A program made the translations under genes and the position numbers. A DNA stretch of 64,000 bases from CAWDMC01 sp963803295 (GTDB lineage Bacteria; Acidobacteriota; Terriglobia; UBA7540): NCBI GenBank assembly GCA_963803295.1, contig CAWDMC010000013.1, positions 62,001 through 126,000 on the forward strand, written 5' to 3'. Below, piece by piece: positions 28,682-38,220 of the stretch. Every line of letters begins with the position of its first letter. Position 1 is the first letter of the stretch. The notes beneath the pieces were generated by a model. That model worked only from the letters and a program-made list of their open reading frames with translations. It searched no databases and had not been told where the DNA came from.

Positions 28682-28952
28682 CAGCCGCTTGCTGAAGGTT
28701 ATCGTAGAGGGGGTTCCCAGCGTCCAGTTGTGTGGGGACTAATGACGTGAGCGATAGAAGAGCTTCCTTATTCAGGCGCGGTCGGTCCGAAATCTTTATC
28801 TCGGCGCAATGCGGCGAGAGCATCCACACCGGAATCTTCAGTCGCCGCCCTCTTGCGTCGATGACGGAAACCGCTCCGTCTCCCCGCTTTGGCCGGCGGA
28901 TGATCTGAAGGGTGACTCCATGGAGCGGGTGGAACGGGTAGAAGACTTGGAC
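28518..28952 (-). CDS. DUF5372-like small protein, start unclear
   Basis: The frame holds VFYPFHPLHGVTLQIIRR, then GRRLKIPVWMLSPHCAEI and LNKEALLSLTSLV. The opening resembles the DUF5372 family (HPFHPL...), which accompanies recombinase genes in many bacterial elements. No ATG or GTG lies before the conserved part, so the start may be non-standard or lost; the first ATG (28829) would cut the domain. The C-terminal part overlaps the next gene. Function unknown. Confidence 0.45.
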   Translation of the reverse strand, partial: VQVFYPFHPLHGVTLQIIRRPKRGDGAVSVIDARGRRLKIPVWMLSPHCAEIKISDRPRLNKEALLSLTSLVPTQLDAGNPLYDNLQQAAVDECKEGYRGATTTSGPEDPDRKGCRAGGRNGTRPSDRSHGQHSDGGLSRRGRS

Positions 28953-29006
28953 TTGTCTGTCCTCCGCGCTCAGGGTATTGTGGGCGCGGATGGCACCATC
29001 CCCATG

Positions 29007-29552
29007 TCCACTGTGTGATTCCCGCTGGCGGGCTCTCGGCTGATCACTCCCGCTGGATTCAGCCCCGCTATCCCTTCTTCCTGCCCATTAAGGTTCTCAG
29101 CCGCTTGTTTCGGGGTAAGTTTGTGGCCGGCCTCCGGCGAGCCTTCCAACAAGGGAAAACTCGGATTTGCCATCTCCAACCATCGCCTGCTCGCCTTCCA
29201 AAACGGTCAGGTCACCTTCCGCTGGAAAGACTACGCTCATGGAACAAGAAGCGGAAGATGACCCTCACCGCCGACGAATTCCTGCGGCGCTTCCTCTTGC
29301 ACATCCTGCCCAAAGGATTCGTTCGCATCCGCTTTTTCGGTTTTCTCGCCAACCGGCGACGAGCCCAACTCTTGCCCATTTGCCGACAACTGCTCGCTGC
29401 TCAATCGACAGTGGTTTCTCCGCGCCCGACTTCACCCCCATCACTGCCCACCTGGTCTTGCCCCATCTGTGGTGGGCCCCATGATAATCATCGAAAGGCT
29501 CACCGCGAAGGAGCTGTCCCTTCAAGCCCTTGACCTGCGAAGGTTTCCTTGA
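29007..29552 (+). pseudogene. 3' part of IS91-family transposase, frameshifted and internally deleted
   Basis: Continues the transposase interrupted at 26386: IPAGGLSADHSRWIQPRYPFFLPIKVLSR and FRGKFVAGLRRAFQQGK in one frame. A deletion then joins to LGFAISNHRLLAFQNGQVTFRW in another frame, removing the segment with the catalytic YLxRYTHR. MTLTADEFLRRFLLHILPKGFVRIR follows in the first frame, and the last part (ERLTAKELSL) needs a further shift near the CCCC at 29476. The gene is certainly inactive. Confidence 0.8.
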
Positions 29553-30004
29553 CAGTTCCTGAGCACCCTCCAGCCTCAAATACCCTTCGTGCTTGGGCGC
29601 GCACCTCCGAAGTGCGCCCGAGCACTGAAAATCCCGCCGCCAGGCACTCCTGGGCGGCGTCGGCCTCCCTTGCTGCCCACCCAAACCATTCTCATTTACC
29701 GTCTTCAAGACGTAGGCCATGGACTAGGATGGAGGCCCTCGCTACCCGAGCACGTCCGAACCTATACAACTCACATAATCGCGGTGGCCCGCGTCCGCCG
29801 CAAGCGCCAGCGGCTTCGTTCTAACGGCTCTATCGAAAGTGACCCGGCGAATCGATGCCTTCCCCCATTTCCCAACACCTTCGCGCCGGTCACTCCCGAT
29901 AGAGTCCTAACGTTACAGAAGATCTATGTTTGGAGGCGGCCGTTTTCCGAGAGGCGACTTCTCCGGCCGAATCTCTAGTCGCGACAGAACTACCTGCCTC
30001 GCAG
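29553..30004. other. Right end of mobile element and flank, no gene recognised
   Basis: Contains the element's right terminal repeat (29793-29828) and about 175 bases of flank. No supported gene is seen. Confidence 0.35.
29793..29828 (-). repeat. Right imperfect inverted repeat of IS91-like element
   Basis: Matches the reverse complement of 25537-25569, identical at its outer end (TTCGTTCTAACGGC) and at GTCCGCCGC. It marks the likely right boundary of the decayed element. Confidence 0.6.
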
Positions 30005-31389
30005 TCACTTGCATTGAGATGAGCGAATACATTCTGCTGCGGCGGGAGTATTTTCCGAGTGCGCGGCGATACGTACGGACTCGTTTTGGCAGTCGGCAAC
30101 CGGGCGAAATCGAGCAATGGCGACAAAGTTGAAATTTGGGAATCCCGATCCAGATGAAAAAACCCTCGATCCGGATCTGCCGGCCGCTTGGCAAGGAGAG
30201 TGTCGTCGACTTGGACGCCCCTGATCTCCTAACTTTGTGGCGATGGAATAAAGATGCACGGGTCCAAGAAGTCCTGAAGGAAGCAATGGCGAGTTCGCCT
30301 TGTACGGTTTCACGTCCGCAAAGGTAACCCTCGTCGTGGCGTCTGGCTGTTGATCGCCGATCAGCCGGTTTACCCACGCATTGGTCACCTTGATGGCCAC
30401 TTCGTTTGCGCCTGGCTTCAATGCGCTCGTCGCGTCCACCCTGTAAGGCGCATGCCAAACGATGCCCAGCGACTTGCCATTTACCGTCACTTCGGCGAGG
30501 TTCTTCACATCTCCCAGGTCGATCCACAGATGCGCGCCCTTCTTGGACCAATCCGCCGGCGCCTGGATCGTCTTCGTATAGGTGCCGATTCCGGAGAAGT
30601 ATTTCACGCCCGCGTCCGGGTTATCGCTCCATGATGATAGCTGGTCAAGAGTGATCGAAGGCGGCGCTCCGCGTTCCGGTTGGAAGGTCACGTTCCACGG
30701 ACCCTCCACCGTCGTCAGTTGCCTCTCCGTCGCCTTGGGCAGGGTGCGCGAGGTTTCCTCAGTTGCCTTGCGGAACACCGCAAGCACTGTGCCCCACGGC
30801 TCCAGGTGCAATGGCACCGTGGTGCGACCGTCCGCGATCCTGTAGGACACCGGCTCCGACTTACCAGTCTCGGCATGCCAGAGTTCTGGCGCCTTACCGG
30901 TAACGCGGAAGCTCGCATCTACGGTCTCGTCGCATTCATTGCGATTATCCACGAAGTAAAGATCGCCATCCGCAAGGCGGCGATGTACGAAGAGAATGCG
31001 CGTGTCGCTCTCCGGCTCGGTGTAATCGAAGTCGGGCACCACCTTTAACCCATTGAAGACATCCGTTAGACTCCGGCCCGCGTACACCGTGCCTTTGCCG
31101 ACACTGTGCACGCCCGTGCCGTCGCCAAAAAGCTTGTCATTAAGTTTGCGAAACTCCGCTTGGTCGTCGGCGAGGCTGGGATCGTCGGTCGGCTTCGGGC
31201 CGGCAACGACGGCCCCATCCTCCACCAAGACGTTGCGGCTGACGGGATAGAGATCACGGTAGCTTGAGAAGAAGCCCATCACCCGCTCGGGCTGTTGAAA
31301 CGGTTGAATGCTGGCATTCAGCAAAAGGCGTCAAAGCAGCGGTAGTGGAAAGCAATGCTATCCTGGTGATGCTCGTAGAAGGCGTTCAT
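30005..31389 (-). pseudogene. C-terminal part of GH106-like alpha-L-rhamnosidase fused to foreign start
   Basis: From about 31220 downward the sequence matches the C-terminal third of GH106-type rhamnosidases: VEDGAVVAGPKPTDDPSL, then GPWNVTFQPERGAP, a galactose-binding-like domain with HLWIDLGDVKNLAEVTVNG and the usual ending SGLLGPVHLYSIA. The large N-terminal catalytic part is absent. Instead, ATG at 31389 behind GGAGGAAACC starts MNAFYEHHQDSIAFHYRCFD, continued after a one-base loss near 31325 as IQPFQQPERVMGFFSSYR, which is not hydrolase sequence and may come from an insertion sequence. About 70 codons after the natural end look random. A deletion or insertion event has replaced the 5' part of the gene. 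It lies just downstream of the GH78 gene. Confidence 0.75.
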
Positions 31390-31584
31390 GGTTTCCTCCA
31401 AGTTTGGGATACCTGAAGGATATACCTTGAACGCCTCTGCGAGCACCCTCGGATCTTCCCCGAGTGCGCGGCGACTGCGCTGGTTCTTTCACGGGCACTC
31501 CACGGACCTATAGTTTCATCAGGATATCAAGGACCGAGTCCTTGGCTAGTTAGTTAGCCAAGGCATCCACCGGTGAAGTTTCAA

Positions 31585-34392
31585 TCAGCGAACGGAACCA
31601 GCGACTTCGTGCACGGCAAAGGAATAACTCCCCGACCTGATGTCCAGACTTCCAGTGCCGTTTTCGATCCGAAGAAGCTTCACGTCCGGCGCTTCGCTGA
31701 TGGGAACTCCACCTTCCGTGATCGCTCCTGAGGACTCGGCCGGCAGATAGACGGTTGCCGTTGTATTTGGGGGAATGGTCAAGCTCAATGTGAACTGCTG
31801 AGCGGACCGCTTCCAGTCAACCGTGATCGGGCCCCGCGTTGAGTCATATCTCGCTTTAGCCCAATTAAGGTTACCCAGCACCGGCCGGATTATGATCTTC
31901 TCGAAGCCCGGGTACGACGGATCGGGTCGAATTCCCGCGATGTCCCTGAACAGGAAGGACCCGATGCAAGACCCAAACGGGTGATGGCGGGAACCGGCAA
32001 GATTGTCCATGGACTCGCCCATGGTGCTGTTGCCATCTGCGATCATCTGTAAAAAGCCCGGAGTGTCTTCCTGCATCGCCACAGTGTAGGCGAGGTCTGG
32101 ATATCCCCAGTCAACCAGACCGTGCAGCATGGGCATCACCCCGACAAACCCTGTGGTGAGGTGGTCGTGGTGCCGGTGGAGGTCCTCGATGAGGCGCTCC
32201 AGGACGAGCTTCCTCTTTTCCTTAGGCACTATGTCTAGGCATAGGGGCAGAACCTCGGAGGTCTGGGAGTCCCGGGCATAAAATCCCGTGGCCGGATCAA
32301 GGAAATGCTGGTTGAAACTGCTCTTGATCTGCTCTGCTAGCTGCCGGTAGACCCGCGCGTCGTCGGCCTTACCCAGAATCTCCGCGGTGCGGCTCACGGC
32401 CATGGCGCAGTAGAAGTACCCGGCGGTGGAGGTCTGCACGATTGGCGTGCGCTTCGGCCGCCCGTCGCTCCCAATCTCCAGCCAGTCGCCCAGCCACCAA
32501 TCGATCAGGTGGTCGTGGGCCGTAGAGCTGAGGTAATCTACCCACCGCTTCATCGGCTCGTACGCCACTTCCAGCACCCGGCGGTCGCCGTAGTATTCGT
32601 AGAGCTTCTCGGCTACGTAAGGGAGCGTGCCGCCCCACCAGGGATCGGAAAAGTCCGGGGGGCCACCGCGGGGTTTGGTTCGCCCCCATCCGTTCGTGGG
32701 CACAATGGGAGGAACGTGACCGTTCGACTCCTGGGCGTCGATCATGTCGAACAGATAATTCGTGTAGACCGAAGCCGCCCCAAAGTTATAAATGGCGGCC
32801 TCCATGGTGTTCAGCCCATCCTGCGTCCAGCCCATCTTCTCGCGTGTGGGTTCTTCGCCGGGCATACTATGAGCCGAGTTGCTCAAGGTTTGGCGGATCG
32901 CCTTTTCCATCTGATTGATCTTGGGATTCGAGCAGGAAAACTCGCCGGCCGATTCCCAATCCGTGTGCACGCCCATTCCCACCAGGCTGCTAAGCGCAGG
33001 CTTGTGCTTCAAGCCGGTGACCTGCACGTAGCGGAAGCCGTGATAGGTGAAGCGCGGCTCAAGCACGCCCCGACCCTGTCCGTTGAGAATGAGTTCATCG
33101 ACTTGGAAGCGGCCGTAGGTGTGGCTGTGAGAGTACTTGGTATCGAGCGTTCCGTCGGGATGGAGCACTTCGTTGTAGTCGAGTGAGATCTTCTGGCCGG
33201 GGTCCCCCGAGACCTCTAAACGCGCCCAGCCGGTGAGGTTTACGCCAAGGTCAAAAAGGTAGATGCCCGGTTTGGGTTCACTCAACTTCGCGGGATGAAC
33301 CGTCTCCGTCACGCGAAGAGGGGGCTCCATCTGCGCCTTGAGTTGGCCCCTTGGAGCCCGTACCACCACAGCCCCCTGCCAGCCGGCGTCATCATAGCGG
33401 GGCTCGTTCCATCGCGCCTTCTCCAACCGGGCGTCGTAGGTTTCGCCACCTCGGATGCAGTTGAAAACGATGGGACCCGTCGACCACTTCCAGGAGGAGT
33501 CCGAAGCAATCACTTGCCGGCTGCCATCAGAGAATTTCAGATCAGCGTTCATCAGGAGCTTGGGAGCTTGCCTCCAGGGTGCTTTCTCGAAACCAAAGAG
33601 GTCAGGTGTGATGGGGTGATACCAACCATTGCCGAGAATGACTCCGATGGTGTTCGCGCCCTGGTGGAGAAGGCCGCTCAAGTCGTAAGTGACATACAAA
33701 ACCCGCTTGTCATAGTCGGTGAACGCTGGATCGAGGACGTGATCCCCTATCCTCTTGCCATTCAGGTACAACTCGTAGTAACCAAGCCCACAGATATAGA
33801 CCGTCGCCCGCGTAGGACGGCGACGCAAAAAAAACGCCTTCCGCAGATAGATGGCGTGGGCATCCTGCGGATCAGTGATCCCACCGATCCAGTGCCCCCG
33901 CCAATCGGCGAAATTCAGCAAGCCCATCGTCCAGGTGGCCGCTTCGCTCCAGGGCGAGGAACGTCTCTGCTCGTCCCACACTCGGACTCTCCACCAGCAT
34001 CTGGCCCGCGAAGCGAGCGGTTTGCCTGTATACACCACCTGGGTGGACTGGTTTGACTCCTCCATGCCGCTGTCCCACAAATCGGCCTGGCCGGCCAGCA
34101 ACCTGGCTTCGCTTGTAGCCACAAGAATTCGATAGGCGGTCTGCTTCAAGCCGCGCTCGCCGGGATGCATCGATTCCAGCACCCAGCTCAACCGAGGCTG
34201 CAACACGTCGATTCCAAGCGGATTCACCAAATATTCGCAACGGAGAGCGACCGGCTTCATGCGCGAGGTGTTCGTTTCTCCTCGCAACTCTGCCTGCAGA
34301 AGCAGAGTCAGAATGAGGGACAACAAGACCGCTACCGGTTCACCGGGTCGCTTGATCCAACTCTTCACTGCGCCGACTCCTTCGCCATCCAA
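31585..34392 (-). CDS. GH78 alpha-L-rhamnosidase, secreted
   Basis: A 935-residue enzyme that removes terminal alpha-L-rhamnose from plant polysaccharides and glycosides. A signal peptide (AVLLSLILTLLLQAELRGE) precedes the GH78 N-terminal domains (LRCEYLVNPLGIDVLQPRLSW, then ARCWWRVRVWDE), the family carbohydrate-binding region (YICGLGYYELYLNGKRIGDHVLDPAFTDY) and the alpha/alpha barrel. The barrel has the catalytic-region motif EEPTREKMGWTQDG and later DWWLGDWLEIGSDG. The C-terminal beta domain closes the protein. The start at 34392 is taken; a GTG 24 bases further in would also fit. It is divergent from the GH38 gene and followed by the truncated GH106 gene, so two rhamnosidases were once adjacent. 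Confidence 0.93.
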   Translation of the reverse strand: MDGEGVGAVKSWIKRPGEPVAVLLSLILTLLLQAELRGETNTSRMKPVALRCEYLVNPLGIDVLQPRLSWVLESMHPGERGLKQTAYRILVATSEARLLAGQADLWDSGMEESNQSTQVVYTGKPLASRARCWWRVRVWDEQRRSSPWSEAATWTMGLLNFADWRGHWIGGITDPQDAHAIYLRKAFFLRRRPTRATVYICGLGYYELYLNGKRIGDHVLDPAFTDYDKRVLYVTYDLSGLLHQGANTIGVILGNGWYHPITPDLFGFEKAPWRQAPKLLMNADLKFSDGSRQVIASDSSWKWSTGPIVFNCIRGGETYDARLEKARWNEPRYDDAGWQGAVVVRAPRGQLKAQMEPPLRVTETVHPAKLSEPKPGIYLFDLGVNLTGWARLEVSGDPGQKISLDYNEVLHPDGTLDTKYSHSHTYGRFQVDELILNGQGRGVLEPRFTYHGFRYVQVTGLKHKPALSSLVGMGVHTDWESAGEFSCSNPKINQMEKAIRQTLSNSAHSMPGEEPTREKMGWTQDGLNTMEAAIYNFGAASVYTNYLFDMIDAQESNGHVPPIVPTNGWGRTKPRGGPPDFSDPWWGGTLPYVAEKLYEYYGDRRVLEVAYEPMKRWVDYLSSTAHDHLIDWWLGDWLEIGSDGRPKRTPIVQTSTAGYFYCAMAVSRTAEILGKADDARVYRQLAEQIKSSFNQHFLDPATGFYARDSQTSEVLPLCLDIVPKEKRKLVLERLIEDLHRHHDHLTTGFVGVMPMLHGLVDWGYPDLAYTVAMQEDTPGFLQMIADGNSTMGESMDNLAGSRHHPFGSCIGSFLFRDIAGIRPDPSYPGFEKIIIRPVLGNLNWAKARYDSTRGPITVDWKRSAQQFTLSLTIPPNTTATVYLPAESSGAITEGGVPISEAPDVKLLRIENGTGSLDIRSGSYSFAVHEVAGSVR

Positions 34393-34526
34393 CGCCGATG
34401 GCCCTTTTGGGCTTATACTATCTCACCTTTTGGGGCGGCCGCCCAGGGAAGACCTAGCCTTTGGCTAAAGAGGGAGCAAGGAACCCGACGAATTTGCAAC
34501 GAACCCGGGTCTGACCGGTCAACGGC

Positions 34527-34554
34527 TTGCTTGAGCTAATCAATTGCTTATACT
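34527..34554 (+). promoter_or_regulatory. Candidate sigma-70 promoter of GH38 gene
   Basis: TTGCTT and TATACT separated by 16 bases lie 40 bases before the start codon of the GH38 gene in the divergent region. The match is reasonable but not tested. Confidence 0.4.
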
Positions 34555-34593
34555 TAGGGCGTCTTGTGCGAAAAACGCCGAACCGAGGAAAAC

Positions 34594-37500
34594 ATGAACT
34601 ACTCACGAAAATCAAATTTGATGTTACTGGCCTTCTTTATCGTGCCACTCGCCGTAATTCCGCTAATGGGCGAGAGTGCCATGCTCACTCCGGAAGTAGG
34701 CGAGTGTTACGGGACCATGACGGCGAGCCGCGAAACCGGATTTGCGCGCATCACCATCGCCGAACCCAAGACAATGATCCCGCCTGATGGAGGCTGTCCG
34801 CTGGGTCAAGGCAGCTTCAGCTTTGCCGAGCACCCCGTCTTTGATTTTTGGATTCGGGTGAAAGGCCATCATGCGTTGGCGTTCAACGTGGCGTTCGGGT
34901 CGAGTGGGATCGGCTATCCGGGATACGAGGGCTACGCCGACCATGCTCTGAATATCGTTGACAAGCAGGTCGGAGTCGATTCGCTTGGCGACTTGAATTC
35001 CCTTGCTGACGGGAAATGGCACCACGTGGTTTTCGACCTCGCCCTCGCCGTAAAGAACCAACTCAATGCAGAACCAGGTGAGATAAAGACTGCCTTTCTT
35101 TCCCTCTTTGACCGCCAGGGTTCCCTGAGCATTTTTTCAAACGCTAAGGCCGAGCCGATCCCTGAGACGATTGATCTTCGCGATATGAGTCTCCGCTCGC
35201 CGAAATCCGCTGAAACGTACTTTAATGATCTCATGCTCTCCGCAGATAGTTCTGCGGCGGGCGAATCGTCGAAAGGTGAGCGCCAGTACCTGATCGCAGG
35301 GTCGATTGCCAGCCGGAGAACATTGGACGACACGCGATTGGTTGTCAAGGGAGGAAGCGGCGAGCCCAATCAGGAGCTAGGACGTGTTGAGGGACACAAG
35401 GAGTTCACGGTGCTGATGGCCGTGCCATCGGGGACCTCGCAGGTCAAAGTGGAACTCCGTCAGAGTAGTGGAAAGTTGCTGGCGGAGAAGCAGGTGGAAC
35501 TGCAGCCCGAGATCTCGTATCTACGGCGGGCGACCGTCCACATCATTCCCAACAGCCACAATGATATCGGCTGGCTCGACACTCCAGAGGCGACCGCTAA
35601 CTGGCGCCGGGACCGAGTGATCGGGCCTGCAATTCCGCTGCTCGAGAAGTATCCTGACTACCGATATGGCATGGAAACGAATCTGTTTCTTATGGAGTAC
35701 CTGGAGCGCATGCCTACCCAGGCCGACACGATCCACAAACTCATGGCCGAAAACAGGCTGGCGTTCGGCGCCACTTACAACCAACCTTACCAGTCCTTGT
35801 GGGGCGGCGAGAGTCTGATGCGCCAACTCTACTATGGGCGCAAATGGTTGAAGGAGCATGTAGGTACTGACGTTGACTGCGTCACCGCCTGGGGTACTGA
35901 CGTTCCCTCCGTTGCTATGCAGATGGCGCAGATCCTGGCCAAGTCGGGTGTGAAGTACCTCATGCTGGGACGGTTTCAGCCGGGAATCTATACCTGGTCG
36001 AGTCCTGATGGATCCAAGATCACCATGGGATCGCTGGGAATCTACGGCCGCCTCGCTGCTTACTACACTCCTCCCACCTCCGCCAGCGTGGCGATGCAAG
36101 TGCCGGGCCTATTGCGAGGGTGGGATCAGTTTTACGCTGACCGGCACATCCCGCCCGAGTTCCCCATCACTGACATGACGGACTACCTGCCGCCTAACAA
36201 GGATCTCATCCCTCTGGTCGGGAAATGGAACGACGAGGCGCAGCAAAAATACGGTTCCGGAGTGAAGCTGAAGTTTGCCACGGGCGAAGAATTCATGAAT
36301 GCGGTCACGTCGGATGCGGCGAGCCGCTTTCCTGAAGTCCAGGGGGAGTGGCCCGACGTCTGGCTTTACATTCACGGCCCCACGCATCATGACCTGGTGT
36401 CGGCAGGACGTGAGGCTGTATGGGATCTAACCTCGGCAGAGAAGTTCTGGACGTTGCGCAGCCTCGCCTCGCGCGGAAGCGAGCGTTACCCCACGGAGAC
36501 TTTCGATCAGGCATGGATGGCGCAGATCTATCCCGATCACGGTTTCGGCGGGTTCAATGGCGACATCACCGACATGGTTTTCCAATCCAAAGAGGAGACA
36601 GCCCGAAGGCTCGGGCAAACGCTCCTTGCGAGTTCCACCCAATGGATCGCGGATCACGCCACTCCGCTCGATCCCGCTGATTTGAAGCTGGTCATCTTCA
36701 ATCCACTCTCGTGGGATCGCAGCGGCCCGGCGTGGGCTGAGATTCCAACTCCTGCTGGCAAGGACGCCGAAGTCGTTGATGCGGGGGGGACGATCGTGCC
36801 GCTCCAGCGTGTGCCGCAGGAGTCCGGAGGAGCCGCACGATACGTCCTCGCCACGAACAACATCCCGGCGATTGGCTACCAGACCTACAAAGTGCGGTTC
36901 GCTCCCAAGGCAGCGGAACCGGCGCCGACGGAGGCGTTCAAAACCGGCAGTTACGAAAATGAATTCTACCGCCTCCAGTTTGCCCCCGGCGGCCTTAAGA
37001 GCATCTATGACAAGCAACTCGGCAGGGAACTGGTGGATCCCCAGGAGTTCCTTGCCGGCGAGGTCTTTATGCTCGACTCTGTTGGAACGGGCGCGGGAGA
37101 GTTCGGCGAGACGCAGCAACCTTCCTGGAAGAACATCGAGAAGGCCAGCCAGTATCAGCCAACTTGGCGCCTGATCGAGTCCGGACCGGTTCGAACCGGA
37201 TGGAGATTCGATCAGCCTTTCGGACAAGCAACGGTCCGCCTGGAGGTTTACGCCTACACTCACAGTAAGCGTCTTGATTTCGATGTCAAGATCCTTCACT
37301 GGTCGGGCGAAAAATACAAGGAGTTTCGCATGGCTGTGCCGGTCAGACTCGCTCAAGCCCAAGTTGCATACGATGTTCCCTACGGAGTCCTGGAAGTGGG
37401 CAAGGATGAAATCAAGGGGAAGCCTTTCGAAGGATGGTACAGCCGTCCCGCCGGCCTGATTCATCCGCGCGAGGTTCAGGACTGGGTCGCAGCCAGCGGC

Positions 37501-38067
37501 AGTGACTTCACCGTTATGATGTCGTCTTCGGTAGCGGTTTTCGATTATCTGGATTCGCAGGAGAAGAACGACCGCCTCACGCTGCTGCAGCCGGTACTCC
37601 TGGCATCGCGGAGAAGCTGCCACTCGCTGGGGAACTGGTACCTTCAGAAGGGCGATCATCAATATCAATTCTCGCTGACGTCATTCGCGGGAGGCTGGCG
37701 GAACAATATTCATTTCGGCAATGAAGTTAATGGCCCTTTTCCCGCTGTCGCCGCACCGTCTGAACTGAGGGCTCCCGCCCTTCCGGCAAGGCTGAGCCTC
37801 TGCCAGGTGTCGGCTCCCAACTACATCGTCAGCGATATCAAGATGGCCGACAATGGACGTGGAGTCGTAGTGCGCGGTTACGAGGTTACGGGTAAGGATA
37901 CGAAGGTGGAAATGAAGTTTCCGCTGCTTATTGAAAGCGCTAACCCGACCGATTTGATTGAGCAAGATCAGCCGGGCGAGATACAAGCTTCCGGGGATGC
38001 CATCCAGGTGACGACGGCCCATCGCGCAATCAATGCGATTCGCATCCACGGTAGCTGGAAACCTTGA
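34594..38067 (+). CDS. GH38-family alpha-mannosidase, secreted
   Basis: A 1157-residue protein with a signal peptide (LMLLAFFIVPLAVIPLMGESA). The first 310 residues look like beta-sandwich, lectin-like sequence. The catalytic domain starts at HIIPNSHNDIGWLDTPE, with the HND zinc-binding motif of GH38. A candidate nucleophile Asp lies in AWGTDVPSVAMQM, followed by YLMLGRFQPG. The two C-terminal beta domains include KLVIFNPLSWDRSG and the YENEFYRLQFAPGGLKSIYD strand typical of the family. ATG at 34594 follows AACCGAGGAAAAC. The frame is intact over 3.5 kb. It is followed after 150 bases by a GH127 gene and then a sugar-acid dehydratase gene. Removal of alpha-mannose is expected, but GH38 specificity varies. 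Confidence 0.9.
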   Translation: MNYSRKSNLMLLAFFIVPLAVIPLMGESAMLTPEVGECYGTMTASRETGFARITIAEPKTMIPPDGGCPLGQGSFSFAEHPVFDFWIRVKGHHALAFNVAFGSSGIGYPGYEGYADHALNIVDKQVGVDSLGDLNSLADGKWHHVVFDLALAVKNQLNAEPGEIKTAFLSLFDRQGSLSIFSNAKAEPIPETIDLRDMSLRSPKSAETYFNDLMLSADSSAAGESSKGERQYLIAGSIASRRTLDDTRLVVKGGSGEPNQELGRVEGHKEFTVLMAVPSGTSQVKVELRQSSGKLLAEKQVELQPEISYLRRATVHIIPNSHNDIGWLDTPEATANWRRDRVIGPAIPLLEKYPDYRYGMETNLFLMEYLERMPTQADTIHKLMAENRLAFGATYNQPYQSLWGGESLMRQLYYGRKWLKEHVGTDVDCVTAWGTDVPSVAMQMAQILAKSGVKYLMLGRFQPGIYTWSSPDGSKITMGSLGIYGRLAAYYTPPTSASVAMQVPGLLRGWDQFYADRHIPPEFPITDMTDYLPPNKDLIPLVGKWNDEAQQKYGSGVKLKFATGEEFMNAVTSDAASRFPEVQGEWPDVWLYIHGPTHHDLVSAGREAVWDLTSAEKFWTLRSLASRGSERYPTETFDQAWMAQIYPDHGFGGFNGDITDMVFQSKEETARRLGQTLLASSTQWIADHATPLDPADLKLVIFNPLSWDRSGPAWAEIPTPAGKDAEVVDAGGTIVPLQRVPQESGGAARYVLATNNIPAIGYQTYKVRFAPKAAEPAPTEAFKTGSYENEFYRLQFAPGGLKSIYDKQLGRELVDPQEFLAGEVFMLDSVGTGAGEFGETQQPSWKNIEKASQYQPTWRLIESGPVRTGWRFDQPFGQATVRLEVYAYTHSKRLDFDVKILHWSGEKYKEFRMAVPVRLAQAQVAYDVPYGVLEVGKDEIKGKPFEGWYSRPAGLIHPREVQDWVAASGSDFTVMMSSSVAVFDYLDSQEKNDRLTLLQPVLLASRRSCHSLGNWYLQKGDHQYQFSLTSFAGGWRNNIHFGNEVNGPFPAVAAPSELRAPALPARLSLCQVSAPNYIVSDIKMADNGRGVVVRGYEVTGKDTKVEMKFPLLIESANPTDLIEQDQPGEIQASGDAIQVTTAHRAINAIRIHGSWKP

Positions 38068-38220
38068 AGCTGTTCCGCGGGCTCGTTGGACGCTGCCGAG
38101 GCCTTGTGGTTTTGGGTGTTTGGGGTGGGGCGCGTGTGCTTCAAGTTGCCAAAAGGCGTAAACTAACGGCCTCCCGCGTGGTAGGGTTACGATAACTCGG
38201 ATCCCCTTCAGGAGGGTCTC

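Larger units (their letters stand above)
26386..29006. mobile_element. Serine-recombinase cassette inserted in the IS91-like transposase
   Basis: The transposase reading NPHS at 26377-26388 continues as HCVIPAGGLS at 29008, so about 2.6 kb is inserted between adjacent codons. The insert contains three minus-strand genes: a DUF5372-like protein, a small protein and an intact large serine recombinase whose stop codon lies at the left junction. No long direct repeats are seen at the ends, as expected for large serine recombinases, which use a very short crossover core. The exact core cannot be fixed because of a possible base loss at the junction. Confidence 0.7.
25537..29828. mobile_element. 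Decayed IS91-like element with accessory XerC recombinase, carrying a nested insertion
   Basis: The unit contains a XerC-type recombinase start at 25671 and pieces of an IS91-family (Y2) transposase on either side of a serine-recombinase cassette. It is bounded by imperfect inverted repeats at 25537-25569 and 29793-29828. Both original genes are inactivated by deletions: the recombinase lacks its catalytic His/Arg/Tyr part, the transposase lacks its N-terminal zinc-finger region and the YLxRYTHR region with the catalytic tyrosine. IS91 elements with an added tyrosine recombinase are an established subgroup. A second recombinase relic lies at 14425-14640. Confidence 0.75.

Noticed and set aside
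36427..37668. 413-codon open frame opposite the GH38 gene
   Set aside because: It lies fully antisense to a gene with clear GH38 motifs and has no family pattern of its own; long antisense frames are common in GC-rich DNA.
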